A DNA stretch of 41,051 nucleotides, taken from NCBI RefSeq assembly GCF_000308835.1, contig NZ_BAGN01000105.1, positions 1-41,051 of the forward strand, given 5' to 3'. Made by a program: the position numbers and the translations under genes. The notes beneath the pieces were generated by a model. It ran no database searches and had not been told where the DNA came from. It saw only the letters and a program-made list of their open reading frames with translations. Origin of the DNA: Nocardia vinacea NBRC 16497. Lineage in GTDB: Bacteria > Actinomycetota > Actinomycetes > Mycobacteriales > Mycobacteriaceae. Below, piece by piece: positions 26,396 to 34,693 of the stretch (position 1 is the first letter of the stretch; every line of letters starts with the position of its first letter).

Positions 26396-27409
26396 CTAGC
26401 CTTCCGTTTCCGGCTTCTTGGCCCGGCTCGGCTGTACCCGGGGCGGCTCGTTCGGCATCTTGGGATATTGCGGCGGCCACGGTGCGTCCATGAGCCCGGA
26501 TGCCATATCCCGCTCCGACATTTTCAGCAGCGGCTCGATGGACTGGGCCGGTCGGTCCGCCCACGGGTCACCGGATTCGGCCAGCCGCGCGGGGACGGTG
26601 GCAATGGTCAATTCCTCGGGGGCAACGGTATCCAGATCGGACCAGGCGATCGGCGTGGAGACCTGCGCGCCGACCTTCGGTCGCACACACCATGCGCCGA
26701 AAACCGTTTTGTGCGGGGCATTTTGGTTGAAGTCGACGAAGACGCGGTTGCCGCGCTCCTCCTTCCACCACTGCGCGGTGATCTCATCCGGATGCCGCCG
26801 CTCCAGTTCGCGAGCCAGCGCGACCGCGGCCGCGCGCACCTGATAGCCGTCCCATTTCGGTTCCAGCGCAACGTAAATGTGCAATCCACGCGAGCCGGAG
26901 GTCTTGATGCGGGAGTCGATGGCGAGTTCGGTGAACAGCTCACGGGTGAGTACGGCGGCGTGCTTGAGATCGTCGAAGGTGATGCCCGGCGAGGGATCCA
27001 GGTCGATGCGCAGCTCATCGGCGATATTCAGATCGTCGACGTGATTGGGCCAGACGTGGAAGCCGAGGCAGCCCTGGTTCACCGCCCACAGAATGTGCGC
27101 GAGATCGTGGGCGACCAGGGCGTCGCTGGTGGTGCCGTTGGGCGTCGCGACCTCGACGGTGTGCAGCCAATCCGGTGCGGATTTCGGCACCCGCTTCTGG
27201 AACCACGACTTACCGGACGCCCCATCGGGATACCGCTCCAGCAGCAGCGGCCGATCGCGCACCACCTGCAGGAACGGTTCGGCCACGGCCTGGTAGTACC
27301 GCACCAGATCGAGTTTCGTCTCACCGCGTTTGGTGAAGTAGACCTTGTTCGGATTGCTGATGGCGACGGTTCTGCCGTCCACCTCGATATCGACCGACTC
27401 GGTCATCAT
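26396..27409 (-). CDS. LigD-type primase-polymerase (Prim-PolC / PolD1-like)
   Basis: 337 residues. Archaeo-eukaryotic primase-like polymerase of the LigD-Pol family, here as a stand-alone protein. Landmarks: YFTKRGETKLDLVRYY (in part) and L-E-R-Y-P-D-G at the start; catalytic D-L-D-P (Asp pair, about 138-141); S-G-S-R-G-L-H-I-Y nucleotide-binding motif; and V-F-V-D-F-N-Q-N-A with the third acidic residue. It follows ligC with an ATGA overlap (ATG 27409). In mycobacteria the equivalent enzyme fills short gaps with ribonucleotides during base excision repair next to LigC. There is no Ku gene in the window. Confidence 0.92.
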   Translation of the reverse strand: MMTESVDIEVDGRTVAISNPNKVYFTKRGETKLDLVRYYQAVAEPFLQVVRDRPLLLERYPDGASGKSWFQKRVPKSAPDWLHTVEVATPNGTTSDALVAHDLAHILWAVNQGCLGFHVWPNHVDDLNIADELRIDLDPSPGITFDDLKHAAVLTRELFTELAIDSRIKTSGSRGLHIYVALEPKWDGYQVRAAAVALARELERRHPDEITAQWWKEERGNRVFVDFNQNAPHKTVFGAWCVRPKVGAQVSTPIAWSDLDTVAPEELTIATVPARLAESGDPWADRPAQSIEPLLKMSERDMASGLMDAPWPPQYPKMPNEPPRVQPSRAKKPETEG

Positions 27410-28491
27410 TGGCCTCGGGCTTCGGTGAAGATGGCGCTCAATTCGGCCGGTGCGACCTCGTCGAGCTGGGCGTAGGTACACGATTCCGGTGTGCGATCGG
27501 ACCGGAAGCGCACCAGCCTGCCGCCGTGCCGCAATCGTCCGGACTGCACATGTTCGTAGCGGACCTCGGCGACCAACTCCGGACGCAGCGCCTCCCAGGA
27601 CAGATCCTTGCCGCCGGTCCACCGGCTCACCCCGCCCGGCATCTTGCCGTCGGCCTTCGCCTGCGCCGCGGCATCGGCCCATTCCCGCCACGGATGATTC
27701 ACCAATGCGTTCTCCCGCAACGGTTTCAGCTCATCCACCAGCGACTTGCGTTTGGCCGCGGTGAAACTGCTCGCGACTCCGACATGATGCATATTGCCCT
27801 CGTCGTCGAAGAGTCCGAGCAGCAGCGAACCGACGCCCTCGCCATCCTTGTGCCAGCGGAAACCGGCCACCACGCAGTCCGCGGTGCGCTCGTGTTTGAC
27901 CTTGAGCATCACCCGCTTGTCCTGCAGATACGCCAGCTCGTTGGACTTGACCATGACGCCGTCGAACCCCGCGCCCTCGAAGCGGGTGAACCAGTCCTCG
28001 GCGACGGCGGGATCCTGGGTGATCGGGGTCAGGTGCACCCGGGCGAGTTCGGTATCGAGAATGGTCTCCAGCAGTCGTCGGCGTTCGGCGAACGGCTCAC
28101 CGGTGAGATCCTTGTCGCCGAGAGCGAGCAGATCGAAGGCGACGAAGCTGGCCGGCGTTTCCTTGGCCAACTTGTTGACCCGCGAGGCCGCCGGATGCAA
28201 CCGGTTCTGCAGGGTGTCGAAATCGAGTCCCTCATCGGTGACCACCACGATTTCACCGTCCACCACGCATTTATCCGGCAGCGCCGCCTTCAGTAGTTCG
28301 GCGACCTCGGGAAAATAGCGGGTGAGGGGGCGGTCGTTGCGGGAACCGAGTTCCACTTCGTCGCCGTCGCGGAACACCACGCAGCGAAAGCCGTCCCATT
28401 TCGGTTCGTAACTCAGGCCCGGCTCGTGCGGCACCGAGGGCGCCGTTTTCGCCAGCATCGGCCTGACCGGCGGCATCACGGGTAGGTCCAC
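27406..28491 (-). CDS. ligC: ATP-dependent DNA ligase LigC
   Basis: 361 residues from GTG 28491, with GAGGAGG upstream; the resulting N-terminus V-D-L-P-V-M-P-P-V-R-P-M-L-A-K matches that known for LigC. Nucleotidyltransferase motif I is K-W-D-G-F-R (catalytic Lys at about 31), motif III/IIIa S-F-V-A-F-D-L-L-A, motif IV D-G-V-M-V-K, motif V L-K-V-K-H; the OB-fold domain follows with V-A-E-V-R-Y-E near the end. The enzyme seals nicks after ATP-dependent self-adenylation. Partner gene of the primase-polymerase with coupled translation; same gene pair as Rv3731/Rv3730c. Confidence 0.93.
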   Translation of the reverse strand: MDLPVMPPVRPMLAKTAPSVPHEPGLSYEPKWDGFRCVVFRDGDEVELGSRNDRPLTRYFPEVAELLKAALPDKCVVDGEIVVVTDEGLDFDTLQNRLHPAASRVNKLAKETPASFVAFDLLALGDKDLTGEPFAERRRLLETILDTELARVHLTPITQDPAVAEDWFTRFEGAGFDGVMVKSNELAYLQDKRVMLKVKHERTADCVVAGFRWHKDGEGVGSLLLGLFDDEGNMHHVGVASSFTAAKRKSLVDELKPLRENALVNHPWREWADAAAQAKADGKMPGGVSRWTGGKDLSWEALRPELVAEVRYEHVQSGRLRHGGRLVRFRSDRTPESCTYAQLDEVAPAELSAIFTEARGQ

Positions 28492-28710
28492 ACCATCCTC
28501 CTCGGGGGTCCGTTCTCTCACCCATATCGACGTCGCAGTCGACGCAGATTCATCGGTGCGGCCGGGGCTGTGGCTTGATCGTAGAACGCCGGTCCGACAA
28601 GGTCGTGAACCTCGCCTGGACCGTCCGAAGCGCCGAGAAGATGGCCGACCACGCAAGAACTGATCAGGTGCGAACAGGGGTAACTCACCGGGGAACGGGC
28701 TGACTGGTGC

Positions 28711-28752
28711 CAGGCGCCAACGCAATTTTTGTGGCACTGAGTCCGGCGCCTG
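28711..28752 (-). terminator. Hairpin after the cold-shock gene, upstream of ligC
   Basis: CAGGCGCC (28711-28718) and GGCGCCTG (28745-28752) form 8-bp arms around 26 bases, 30 bp beyond the stop of the cold-shock gene on the minus strand. The loop is long and AT-rich. The remaining part of the 290-bp region 28492-28781 carries the ligC promoter; nothing else was recognised in it. Confidence 0.4.
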
Positions 28753-28781
28753 AAGGCCCAGGGAGGCGGGGAGCTTGCGCG

Positions 28782-29174
28782 CTATTCCAGCCAGCCGTGC
28801 TGATCGGCGAAGGCGGTGAGGCGGTCACGGATGGTGAGGATCTCACCGGCGGTGAGGGCGGGGCTCGCGTCCAGTAGTAGCTCGGTGATCAGGCGTTTGT
28901 GTTCGGTGGCGGTCAGTTGGCCGGAGCCGGATCTGTCTTTTTTGTGCCGAGGAGTGGGTGGTAGTGGTTGACCGCCGACCACGGCGAGGTTGACCGCCTT
29001 CGGACCACGATCACCCTCGGTCACATCGAATTCGAACACCCGCCCCTGGCGCAGTTCATCCTCGTCCAGTCCGATGTCGTTCACATGAACGAACACATCC
29101 GGGCCACCATCGTCGGGCCGAATGAACCCGAATCCCCGCGAACTGTCGAACGACACCAATTTCCCGATGGACAC
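28782..29174 (-). CDS. Cold-shock domain protein with C-terminal extension
   Basis: 130 residues from GTG 29174, chosen because GGAG lies 9 bases upstream; a GTG at 29180 would add two residues but sits too close to that box. The N-terminal 65 residues are a cold-shock domain with RNP1-like S-R-G-F-G-F-I and RNP2-like V-F-V-H-V; this domain binds single-stranded nucleic acid. A Pro/Lys linker and an ~50-residue helical tail (T-A-T-E-H-K-R-L-I-T-E-L-L, G-W-L-E) follow, as in the longer mycobacterial cold-shock proteins. It lies 37 bp downstream of the SPFH gene and may be co-transcribed. Confidence 0.88.
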   Translation of the reverse strand: MSIGKLVSFDSSRGFGFIRPDDGGPDVFVHVNDIGLDEDELRQGRVFEFDVTEGDRGPKAVNLAVVGGQPLPPTPRHKKDRSGSGQLTATEHKRLITELLLDASPALTAGEILTIRDRLTAFADQHGWLE

Positions 29175-29211
29175 CAACACCCGCTCCTCGCGCCGTCGCT
29201 ACTCGGCCACT

Positions 29212-30312
29212 TTAGCCCGCATTATCCCCGTCGTTGGATGAAAGCGCCTTTTGTAACGAGTTGAATACAGTGAGGCCCTGACCGACCATTCCGTTGACCA
29301 ATTCGCCGACACCATCGGGTCCGTTGAGCACCGTCAGGTTGGCGTTCGCCAGGCCGTTCGAGGCCTGCTTGACGATTTCCGGCAGCTGCTCGATCAGCAA
29401 CTGGTCCAAGGCGATCCGGTTGTTCGAGGCTGCCGCCTCGGCCTGGATCCGAGTCCGATCGGCCTCGGCCTCGGCGAGGATGCGTACCCGCTCCGCTTCG
29501 GCCTGAGCGGGTTTCACGACTTCGGCCTGCAACTGCTGCTCACGCAACTCGGCCTCTTTGCGTGCCTGTTCGGCCTGCGCGGTGAGCACCTCCTGCATCG
29601 CCTTGGCCTCGGCCAGCGGACCGGCCTGTGCCGCTTCGGCATTGGCTTTATCGATATCCTGCTGATACTGCGCCTGGAGAATGGCGGTCTCACGCTGATA
29701 TTCGGCTCGGCGGCGCAGCGATTCCTGTTCGGCCTCGGCGGCACGCTGCGCGGCCTGTGATTGCGCGATCTGCGCATCGCGCTGCACGGCCGCGTTATGC
29801 GGTGCGGCCAGTGCGGTGATGTACCCCAGATTGCCGTCATCGATGGATTGGATTTGGAACGAATCCACCCACAGGCCGATATTGCTCATCTCCACCTTGG
29901 AGGCCACCAGTACCTCGTCGGCCAGCCGCTGGCGTTCGCGGATGATCTCCTCGACCGTCATCGAGCCGACGATCGAGCGCAGGTGTCCGGAGAAGATGCG
30001 CCCGGTCAGCACCGACATCTCCCGCTCCTGTTCGGACAGAAAGCGTTGGGCCGCATTGACGATCGACTGGGTGTCGTTGGCGACCTTGAACGCGATCACC
30101 GCCCGCACCTCGAGCTGGATGGCCTGCTTGGTGACGCAGCGTTCCTTGATCTCGGCCTCGAACATGGCCAGCGACAGATAGCTCACCTTGCGGAAGAACG
30201 GCATCACCCATTTGCCGCGTCCGATAACGACGCCGAACGGCGCGTTGTCCTTGCTCGTACCGCCGCTGACCAGCATCGCCTCGTCAGGATCCGGAACGTG
30301 ATAACCCAGCAC
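29212..30312 (-). CDS. SPFH/flotillin-like protein
   Basis: 366 residues from GTG 30312 with GGGAGG 5 bases upstream. The N-terminal ~175 residues form the SPFH (band 7) domain (GYHVPDPDEAMLVSGG start, then E-I-K-E-R-C-V-T-K-Q, and the Q-R-F-L-S region). Residues about 178-320 form a long Ala/Glu/Gln-rich coiled coil with A-E-A-E-x-x-R repeats, typical of flotillins that oligomerise into rings at membrane microdomains. The C-terminal tail is Gly/Asn-rich. Paired with the preceding NfeD-like gene (37 bp gap), as SPFH proteins commonly are. Confidence 0.9.
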   Translation of the reverse strand: MLGYHVPDPDEAMLVSGGTSKDNAPFGVVIGRGKWVMPFFRKVSYLSLAMFEAEIKERCVTKQAIQLEVRAVIAFKVANDTQSIVNAAQRFLSEQEREMSVLTGRIFSGHLRSIVGSMTVEEIIRERQRLADEVLVASKVEMSNIGLWVDSFQIQSIDDGNLGYITALAAPHNAAVQRDAQIAQSQAAQRAAEAEQESLRRRAEYQRETAILQAQYQQDIDKANAEAAQAGPLAEAKAMQEVLTAQAEQARKEAELREQQLQAEVVKPAQAEAERVRILAEAEADRTRIQAEAAASNNRIALDQLLIEQLPEIVKQASNGLANANLTVLNGPDGVGELVNGMVGQGLTVFNSLQKALSSNDGDNAG

Positions 30313-30349
30313 TGTGCCTCCCTAGCAGTTCATAACTTCGGTCGCGGTG

Positions 30350-30583
30350 TCAGATATCGTCGACCGGGACGGGTTCGAGCGGGATCCACGGCACCACATC
30401 GACGATGCGGCCCGGCTGTACCGCGATGATCAGGACGGTTTCGCCGGCCGAGATCGGCTCGGCCGCCCGCGCGATATATATCTCCGTGCCCCCGCGAATC
30501 GCAACCAATACTTCGCCGAGCATTCCGGGGCCCCGGATCGGCGAGGTGAGCGTACCCGTCAAACCTTGCACGGGGTCGGTCAT
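30350..30583 (-). CDS. NfeD-like OB-fold small protein
   Basis: 77 residues from ATG 30583, GAGGAG about 10 bases upstream. The pattern G-L-x-G-x-x-x-S-P-I-R-G-P-G-x-x-x-E-V...A-x-P-I-S-A-G-E-x-V...V-V-P-W matches the C-terminal OB-fold domain of NfeD proteins, without their membrane or protease parts. NfeD proteins are usual partners of SPFH proteins. Located 37 bp upstream of the SPFH start, so the two should be co-expressed. Confidence 0.8.
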   Translation of the reverse strand: MTDPVQGLTGTLTSPIRGPGMLGEVLVAIRGGTEIYIARAAEPISAGETVLIIAVQPGRIVDVVPWIPLEPVPVDDI

Positions 30584-30648
30584 CGCGGTGAACTCCTCGC
30601 ACTCGGTGCCAGAGTTGTCAGCGTACGCGCGATTCGGAATCGCTCCGG

Positions 30649-31569
30649 TTACGAGAGGGACTCGGCGATGATGCACCCGACCGTTTTCTTGGTGAGATAG
30701 TGCGCGGCATCGTGCGGGCTGGAGCCATTGTCGAGTTCGGGATGGGTCGTCGGCACCACATCGCGTCCCGGCGCGGGCGAGAAATAGGGCGTCAGATCCA
30801 GATGCGCCGCGACGATATCGTCACGATCGGCCAAATTCTCCCAGCGGGTGAGCGCGGCGGGCACCGTGGGCGGCTGCGGGCGCAGCAGCGGATAGATGAT
30901 GGACTGCAACGCCAGCGGCGAACCGAGGGTGACCAGCGCCGCGGGCTGATCGGTCCGATGCAGTGCCTCATAGGCGACCACCGAGCCGAGCGAATGTCCG
31001 ATGACGATCCGGGTCTCCGGACCGATCAGGTCGAGCACCTGTTGCTGCGCGTAGGCACGCACCGCATCTTCGGCCAGATATCTGCTGACTTGAGCCAGTG
31101 ACCGGTTGACGAATTTGCCGGCCATCCCGAAACCGAAGGGCGCGAACCACTTCAGCTTGGTCAGCGCATTCGCCGCAGGTCTGGCCTTGCGGCCGAAGCC
31201 CTGTGCGCCCTCGGTGCCGAGCGCGGAATTATCCAGGTAGCGTTGCGCTTCCAGCCGATCGCGTTGATCGGCCGCCTGCTCGGCAGCCGTCGCCAACCAC
31301 GCCTCGGCGATCTGCTCGGTGAGTTCGGCATCCTCGGTACCGACCGGCCCGCCGCCGCCTTGAGCGCCCGGGTCGAGAAAGGCATTGCCGTAGAACGCCA
31401 TTCGAACCTCGAGTATGCCCGGGCGCTGGCCGCGCCACAGCTGATCCGCGAGTTCGCCGTAGCCGGCCGTGCGGACACCGGCCGCCAGCGCCGGAAGCCA
31501 TTGCGCTTCCAGCAGATCCGCACCGTACTGCTCCTGTGCGATCCCGTGCACCAGCACTATCGCTGCCAT
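30649..31569 (-). CDS. Alpha/beta hydrolase (lipase/PGAP1-like)
   Basis: 306 residues. Starts with a strand and oxyanion-hole turn (A-A-I-V-L-V-H-G-I-A), then an unusually long helical region (about 20-185), then the nucleophile elbow G-H-S-L-G-S (about 193-198), L-V-T-L-G-S-P-L as in triglyceride lipases and PGAP1-like proteins, a D-L-T-P-Y acid region, and a C-terminal H (H-D-A-A-H). Likely a membrane-lipid or ester hydrolase. First gene of the leftward group with the NfeD-like and SPFH genes (65-bp gap) and divergent from the caspase-STAND gene over 121 bp. Confidence 0.82.
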   Translation of the reverse strand: MAAIVLVHGIAQEQYGADLLEAQWLPALAAGVRTAGYGELADQLWRGQRPGILEVRMAFYGNAFLDPGAQGGGGPVGTEDAELTEQIAEAWLATAAEQAADQRDRLEAQRYLDNSALGTEGAQGFGRKARPAANALTKLKWFAPFGFGMAGKFVNRSLAQVSRYLAEDAVRAYAQQQVLDLIGPETRIVIGHSLGSVVAYEALHRTDQPAALVTLGSPLALQSIIYPLLRPQPPTVPAALTRWENLADRDDIVAAHLDLTPYFSPAPGRDVVPTTHPELDNGSSPHDAAHYLTKKTVGCIIAESLS

Positions 31570-31690
31570 CAGCCGCCCCCGTTGTCATTTGCCCCGATGT
31601 GCCTTCGGGTACCTTCCTACCACGCAGGGCGGCCGGTGTCGGGGTGTCGAGGGTCGTCGGGGAGTCGACGGTGGGAATGGTGGTGCTGAA

Positions 31691-34627
31691 ATGGGAGGAA
31701 GGCTCGCCCTGGTAGTCGGGTCCGAGTGCGAGGCACTGGGGGAACTGGGGTTCACCGATGAGTTGGCGACGGGTCTGTATGGGACATTGACCGGATCCGG
31801 CGGCTGGCGGGCGGCGACGGAGGTGCCGGGCCCGGTGCTGAATCCGACAGTGGCACAGCTGGTTACGGCAGTGGACGAGGCTTTCGACGCGGCGGCGCGA
31901 GAGCAGGCGACGCTGCTGATCGGATTCGTCGGACACGGCACCGCGACCAGCGCGGAGGATTTCTTTCTGCTCGGCCACGATTCGCCCGCGGTGCCGAACT
32001 CGCATACGGCCTTCCACCTGACACAGGAGATTCGGGAGCGGTTGAACCGATCGTCGCTGGACGGGTTGGTGGTCCTCGTCGACGCGTGTGAGACCGAACA
32101 GGGCGTGCTCGGCGCGGCCCGTCGCTGGACCGATCTGCTGTCGCGGGCGGCGGGCCGGATGGAGTTACTTGTCGCCGCCGGCGACGGTCCCGCTTACGCG
32201 GGCTGCTTCACCCGAACGCTGCTGTCCACCTTCGCGGCCGGACTGCCCGCGCGCGGGGAGAATCTGCTGCCGTCGGATCTGGTCGATCCGATCGCCGCTG
32301 CGTGCACCCGGCAGCAGCCGGAACATCTGTCGTTCACCTCGGGCACGGTATCCGCGGCCGAGGGCGGTGATCCCGGCCTGTGGCTGGTGCCGAATATCGC
32401 CCGTCACCGCGACGCCGTAACCGGCCGTCCGGCAGCTGGTTTCGTCGATCAACTCACCCGCAGACTGCTACTGACCCCGGCCGTGCGCGAGACGCTCGAC
32501 GATATCGTCGGATCCGGCAGCTACCGGTTGCGCGGGGTGATCGGACCGCCCGGTGTCGGCAAATCGACACTACTGGCAATGCTCATCCGGCCGAGCCTGG
32601 TCGACACCCTGCCCGTCGCACCCGAATACATCACGGCCGCAGTATTTTTGACCGTCAGCAGTTCCATCGAGGCGGTCGCCGCCGAGTTGTCCGCGCAGTT
32701 GAGCACCCGACTTCCCGGCTTCCGAGCTGCGGTCGCGGCGGCGCGCAGCCTGGCCCGGCACAGTGTCACCGCACCCGATGTTTTCGATGTCGAGGTGCGG
32801 CAACCGCTGGCGGACCTGGGCGGATGGGGTCGACGGGTCACCATCGTCGTGGACGGACTGAACGAACCGGAAGAGGGCACCCAGCGACTGCTGGTGGCCG
32901 CCGTCGCCGAGTTGACCCGTCGACCGGAGCTCGCGCATGTCCGGGTGATCGTGGGCATCCGGGAGGGGCTCGGCTTCGAGAACGATCCGGAACTGCGGCA
33001 TATGCATCGGATCGTTGTCGCCGAGCCGGTGGCCGAGGATATCGCCGCGATTGTGGAATCGGCGGGATATGAGCGTGCCGCCGTCGACGAGCAGGAATGG
33101 GTCGGCTGGATCGATGCGCGGTTGGCCGAAACACCAACGGCGCGTGCCGATTCCCCTGCCGCTGCGGCGGGCTGGCTGTTGGCCGGATTGCTGGCCGAGA
33201 TCGCCGACGAGGTCACCGATCGGGTGGTGGCCGAGGATATCGGTGTCGACGGTCTGGTGGCGTTGCGGGTCGGCGCGGCCATCCGGGCCGCAGCGGGCGA
33301 CGGACCGGATATCGCACCGAATGTCGCCGATGCCTGGGGGATCGGCGCGGTCCTCGGTGTGCTGGTCGCGGCAGGTGTCGGTCCGGTGCTGCCGCTGGAA
33401 CTGCTGGATGCGGCGATGCGTGAACTCGGGGCCGAGGTGAGCATTGCCGGCATCCGCGATCTCACCGTGGGTTTGGGTGTGCTGGTCACGCGCAGCCGCC
33501 CCGGTACGGCCGACGAATCGCTCGGTATCGCTCACGCCGCCCTGCTCCCCGGACTGGCCGGTGAATGCGACCGGCTCGGCGTGCACAGCGAGGATGCGCA
33601 CCGCGCGGTGATCGCGGCCATCGAGGCGGGAACCACCGAGCGCGTGGCCGACTATGCCCGTGGTGCGGCGGTGCGTCACTACTTGGCCTACGGCGACGCG
33701 GCGGCCGCCTTCGGCTACCTGGAATCGCTGGAAACCACACGCGTGGTGGACAATCGGGATCTGTGGGTGGCCTGGCTGCCGAGCTTCACCGCCGCCATGG
33801 GGCCGGATCATCGCGTCACGCTGCTGGTTCGCAATCATCTCGCGAACTGCCGTGGCCGCAGTGGCGAATTCGCCACCGCCGTCACCGAATTGGAAGAGCT
33901 GGCCCGCGATCAGACGCGGGTACACGGCGCGGATGATCTCGATACCGTCACTACCCGCTACGACATCGCGGATTGGCGCGGGCATATGGGCCAGCTCGAG
34001 CGGACGGTCGCGGATTTCGAACGGCTCGTCATCGATCACGCCCGCATCCTCGGCGCCGACCATCCGTGGACGCTGCGCGCGCGAAACAGCCTGGCCTACT
34101 GGCGCAGTGAACGCGGCAGTCTGCGGCGCGCTGTCATCGAATTCGAACAGTTGATCGCCGATCAGGAGCGCATCCTCGGTCCCGTCGACCCGCAAACCCT
34201 GCGCACCCGACTGCATCTCGCGCGTTCCCGTGCCATGGCGGGCGAGTTGGTCCGCGCCTTCACCGAATTCGAATTGCTGCTCGTCGACCAGGTCCGCATC
34301 CTCGGCCCGGATGACGCCCAGACCCTGCGCACCCGCATCAGTATGGCGCGCTGGCGGCGGGAGAGCGGCGAAACGGCCAGGGCCATTACCGAATACGCCG
34401 CCCTGCGGACGGATCAGTTGCGCATTCTCGGGCCGGATCATCCGGATACCCTGCACACCCGCAATTGCCTCGCGGGCTGCTATGGCGAGGCGGGTGATAT
34501 CGGCGCCGCCATTGGCGAATTCGAGCCGCTGCTCGCCGATCAGATCCGCGTCCTCGGTCCTGACCATCCGCACACTCTGCTCACCCGTAGCAACCTGGAG
34601 TACTGGCGCGCCCGGTCCGGCGGGTAG
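31691..34627 (+). CDS. Caspase-like / STAND NTPase / TPR protein (NLR-like)
   Basis: 978 residues from ATG 31691; the frame remains open upstream but without family sequence. Residues 1-210: caspase-like protease fold with the His of G-F-V-G-H-G (His82) and the Cys of L-V-D-A-C-E-T (Cys133), a His/Cys pair. Residues 270-480: STAND P-loop NTPase with Walker A G-P-P-G-V-G-K-S-T (285-293), Walker B V-T-I-V-V-D-G-L-N-E (Asp388) and a conserved Arg-containing V-I-V-G-I-R-E strand. Residues 480-690: winged-helix/helical part. Residues about 700-978: seven 42-residue TPR-like units ending in R-I-L-G-P-D-H-P-x-T-L. Effector, switch and sensor layout as in NLR-like antiphage proteins; trigger and target unknown. 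Confidence 0.87.
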   Translation: MGGRLALVVGSECEALGELGFTDELATGLYGTLTGSGGWRAATEVPGPVLNPTVAQLVTAVDEAFDAAAREQATLLIGFVGHGTATSAEDFFLLGHDSPAVPNSHTAFHLTQEIRERLNRSSLDGLVVLVDACETEQGVLGAARRWTDLLSRAAGRMELLVAAGDGPAYAGCFTRTLLSTFAAGLPARGENLLPSDLVDPIAAACTRQQPEHLSFTSGTVSAAEGGDPGLWLVPNIARHRDAVTGRPAAGFVDQLTRRLLLTPAVRETLDDIVGSGSYRLRGVIGPPGVGKSTLLAMLIRPSLVDTLPVAPEYITAAVFLTVSSSIEAVAAELSAQLSTRLPGFRAAVAAARSLARHSVTAPDVFDVEVRQPLADLGGWGRRVTIVVDGLNEPEEGTQRLLVAAVAELTRRPELAHVRVIVGIREGLGFENDPELRHMHRIVVAEPVAEDIAAIVESAGYERAAVDEQEWVGWIDARLAETPTARADSPAAAAGWLLAGLLAEIADEVTDRVVAEDIGVDGLVALRVGAAIRAAAGDGPDIAPNVADAWGIGAVLGVLVAAGVGPVLPLELLDAAMRELGAEVSIAGIRDLTVGLGVLVTRSRPGTADESLGIAHAALLPGLAGECDRLGVHSEDAHRAVIAAIEAGTTERVADYARGAAVRHYLAYGDAAAAFGYLESLETTRVVDNRDLWVAWLPSFTAAMGPDHRVTLLVRNHLANCRGRSGEFATAVTELEELARDQTRVHGADDLDTVTTRYDIADWRGHMGQLERTVADFERLVIDHARILGADHPWTLRARNSLAYWRSERGSLRRAVIEFEQLIADQERILGPVDPQTLRTRLHLARSRAMAGELVRAFTEFELLLVDQVRILGPDDAQTLRTRISMARWRRESGETARAITEYAALRTDQLRILGPDHPDTLHTRNCLAGCYGEAGDIGAAIGEFEPLLADQIRVLGPDHPHTLLTRSNLEYWRARSGG

Positions 34628-34657
34628 CCGAGGATGTATCGGGGCTAATGTTTTTGC

Positions 34658-34674
34658 GGGCCAGCGGCTGGCCC
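34658..34674. promoter_or_regulatory. Palindrome between the STAND and regulator genes
   Basis: GGGCCAGC-G-GCTGGCCC, perfect 8-bp arms, 19 bp before the regulator ATG and preceded by a TTTTT run. It could be an operator, a transcript-processing hairpin or a partial terminator in the 66-bp gap between the two genes. Confidence 0.5.
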
Positions 34675-34693
34675 AGTCGTAAGGAGTACGACG

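Noticed and set aside
28492..28737. 82-residue N-terminal extension of LigC
   Set aside because: The extension is Arg/Ser/Pro low-complexity, while the GTG at 28491 has a strong RBS and gives the N-terminus typical of LigC.
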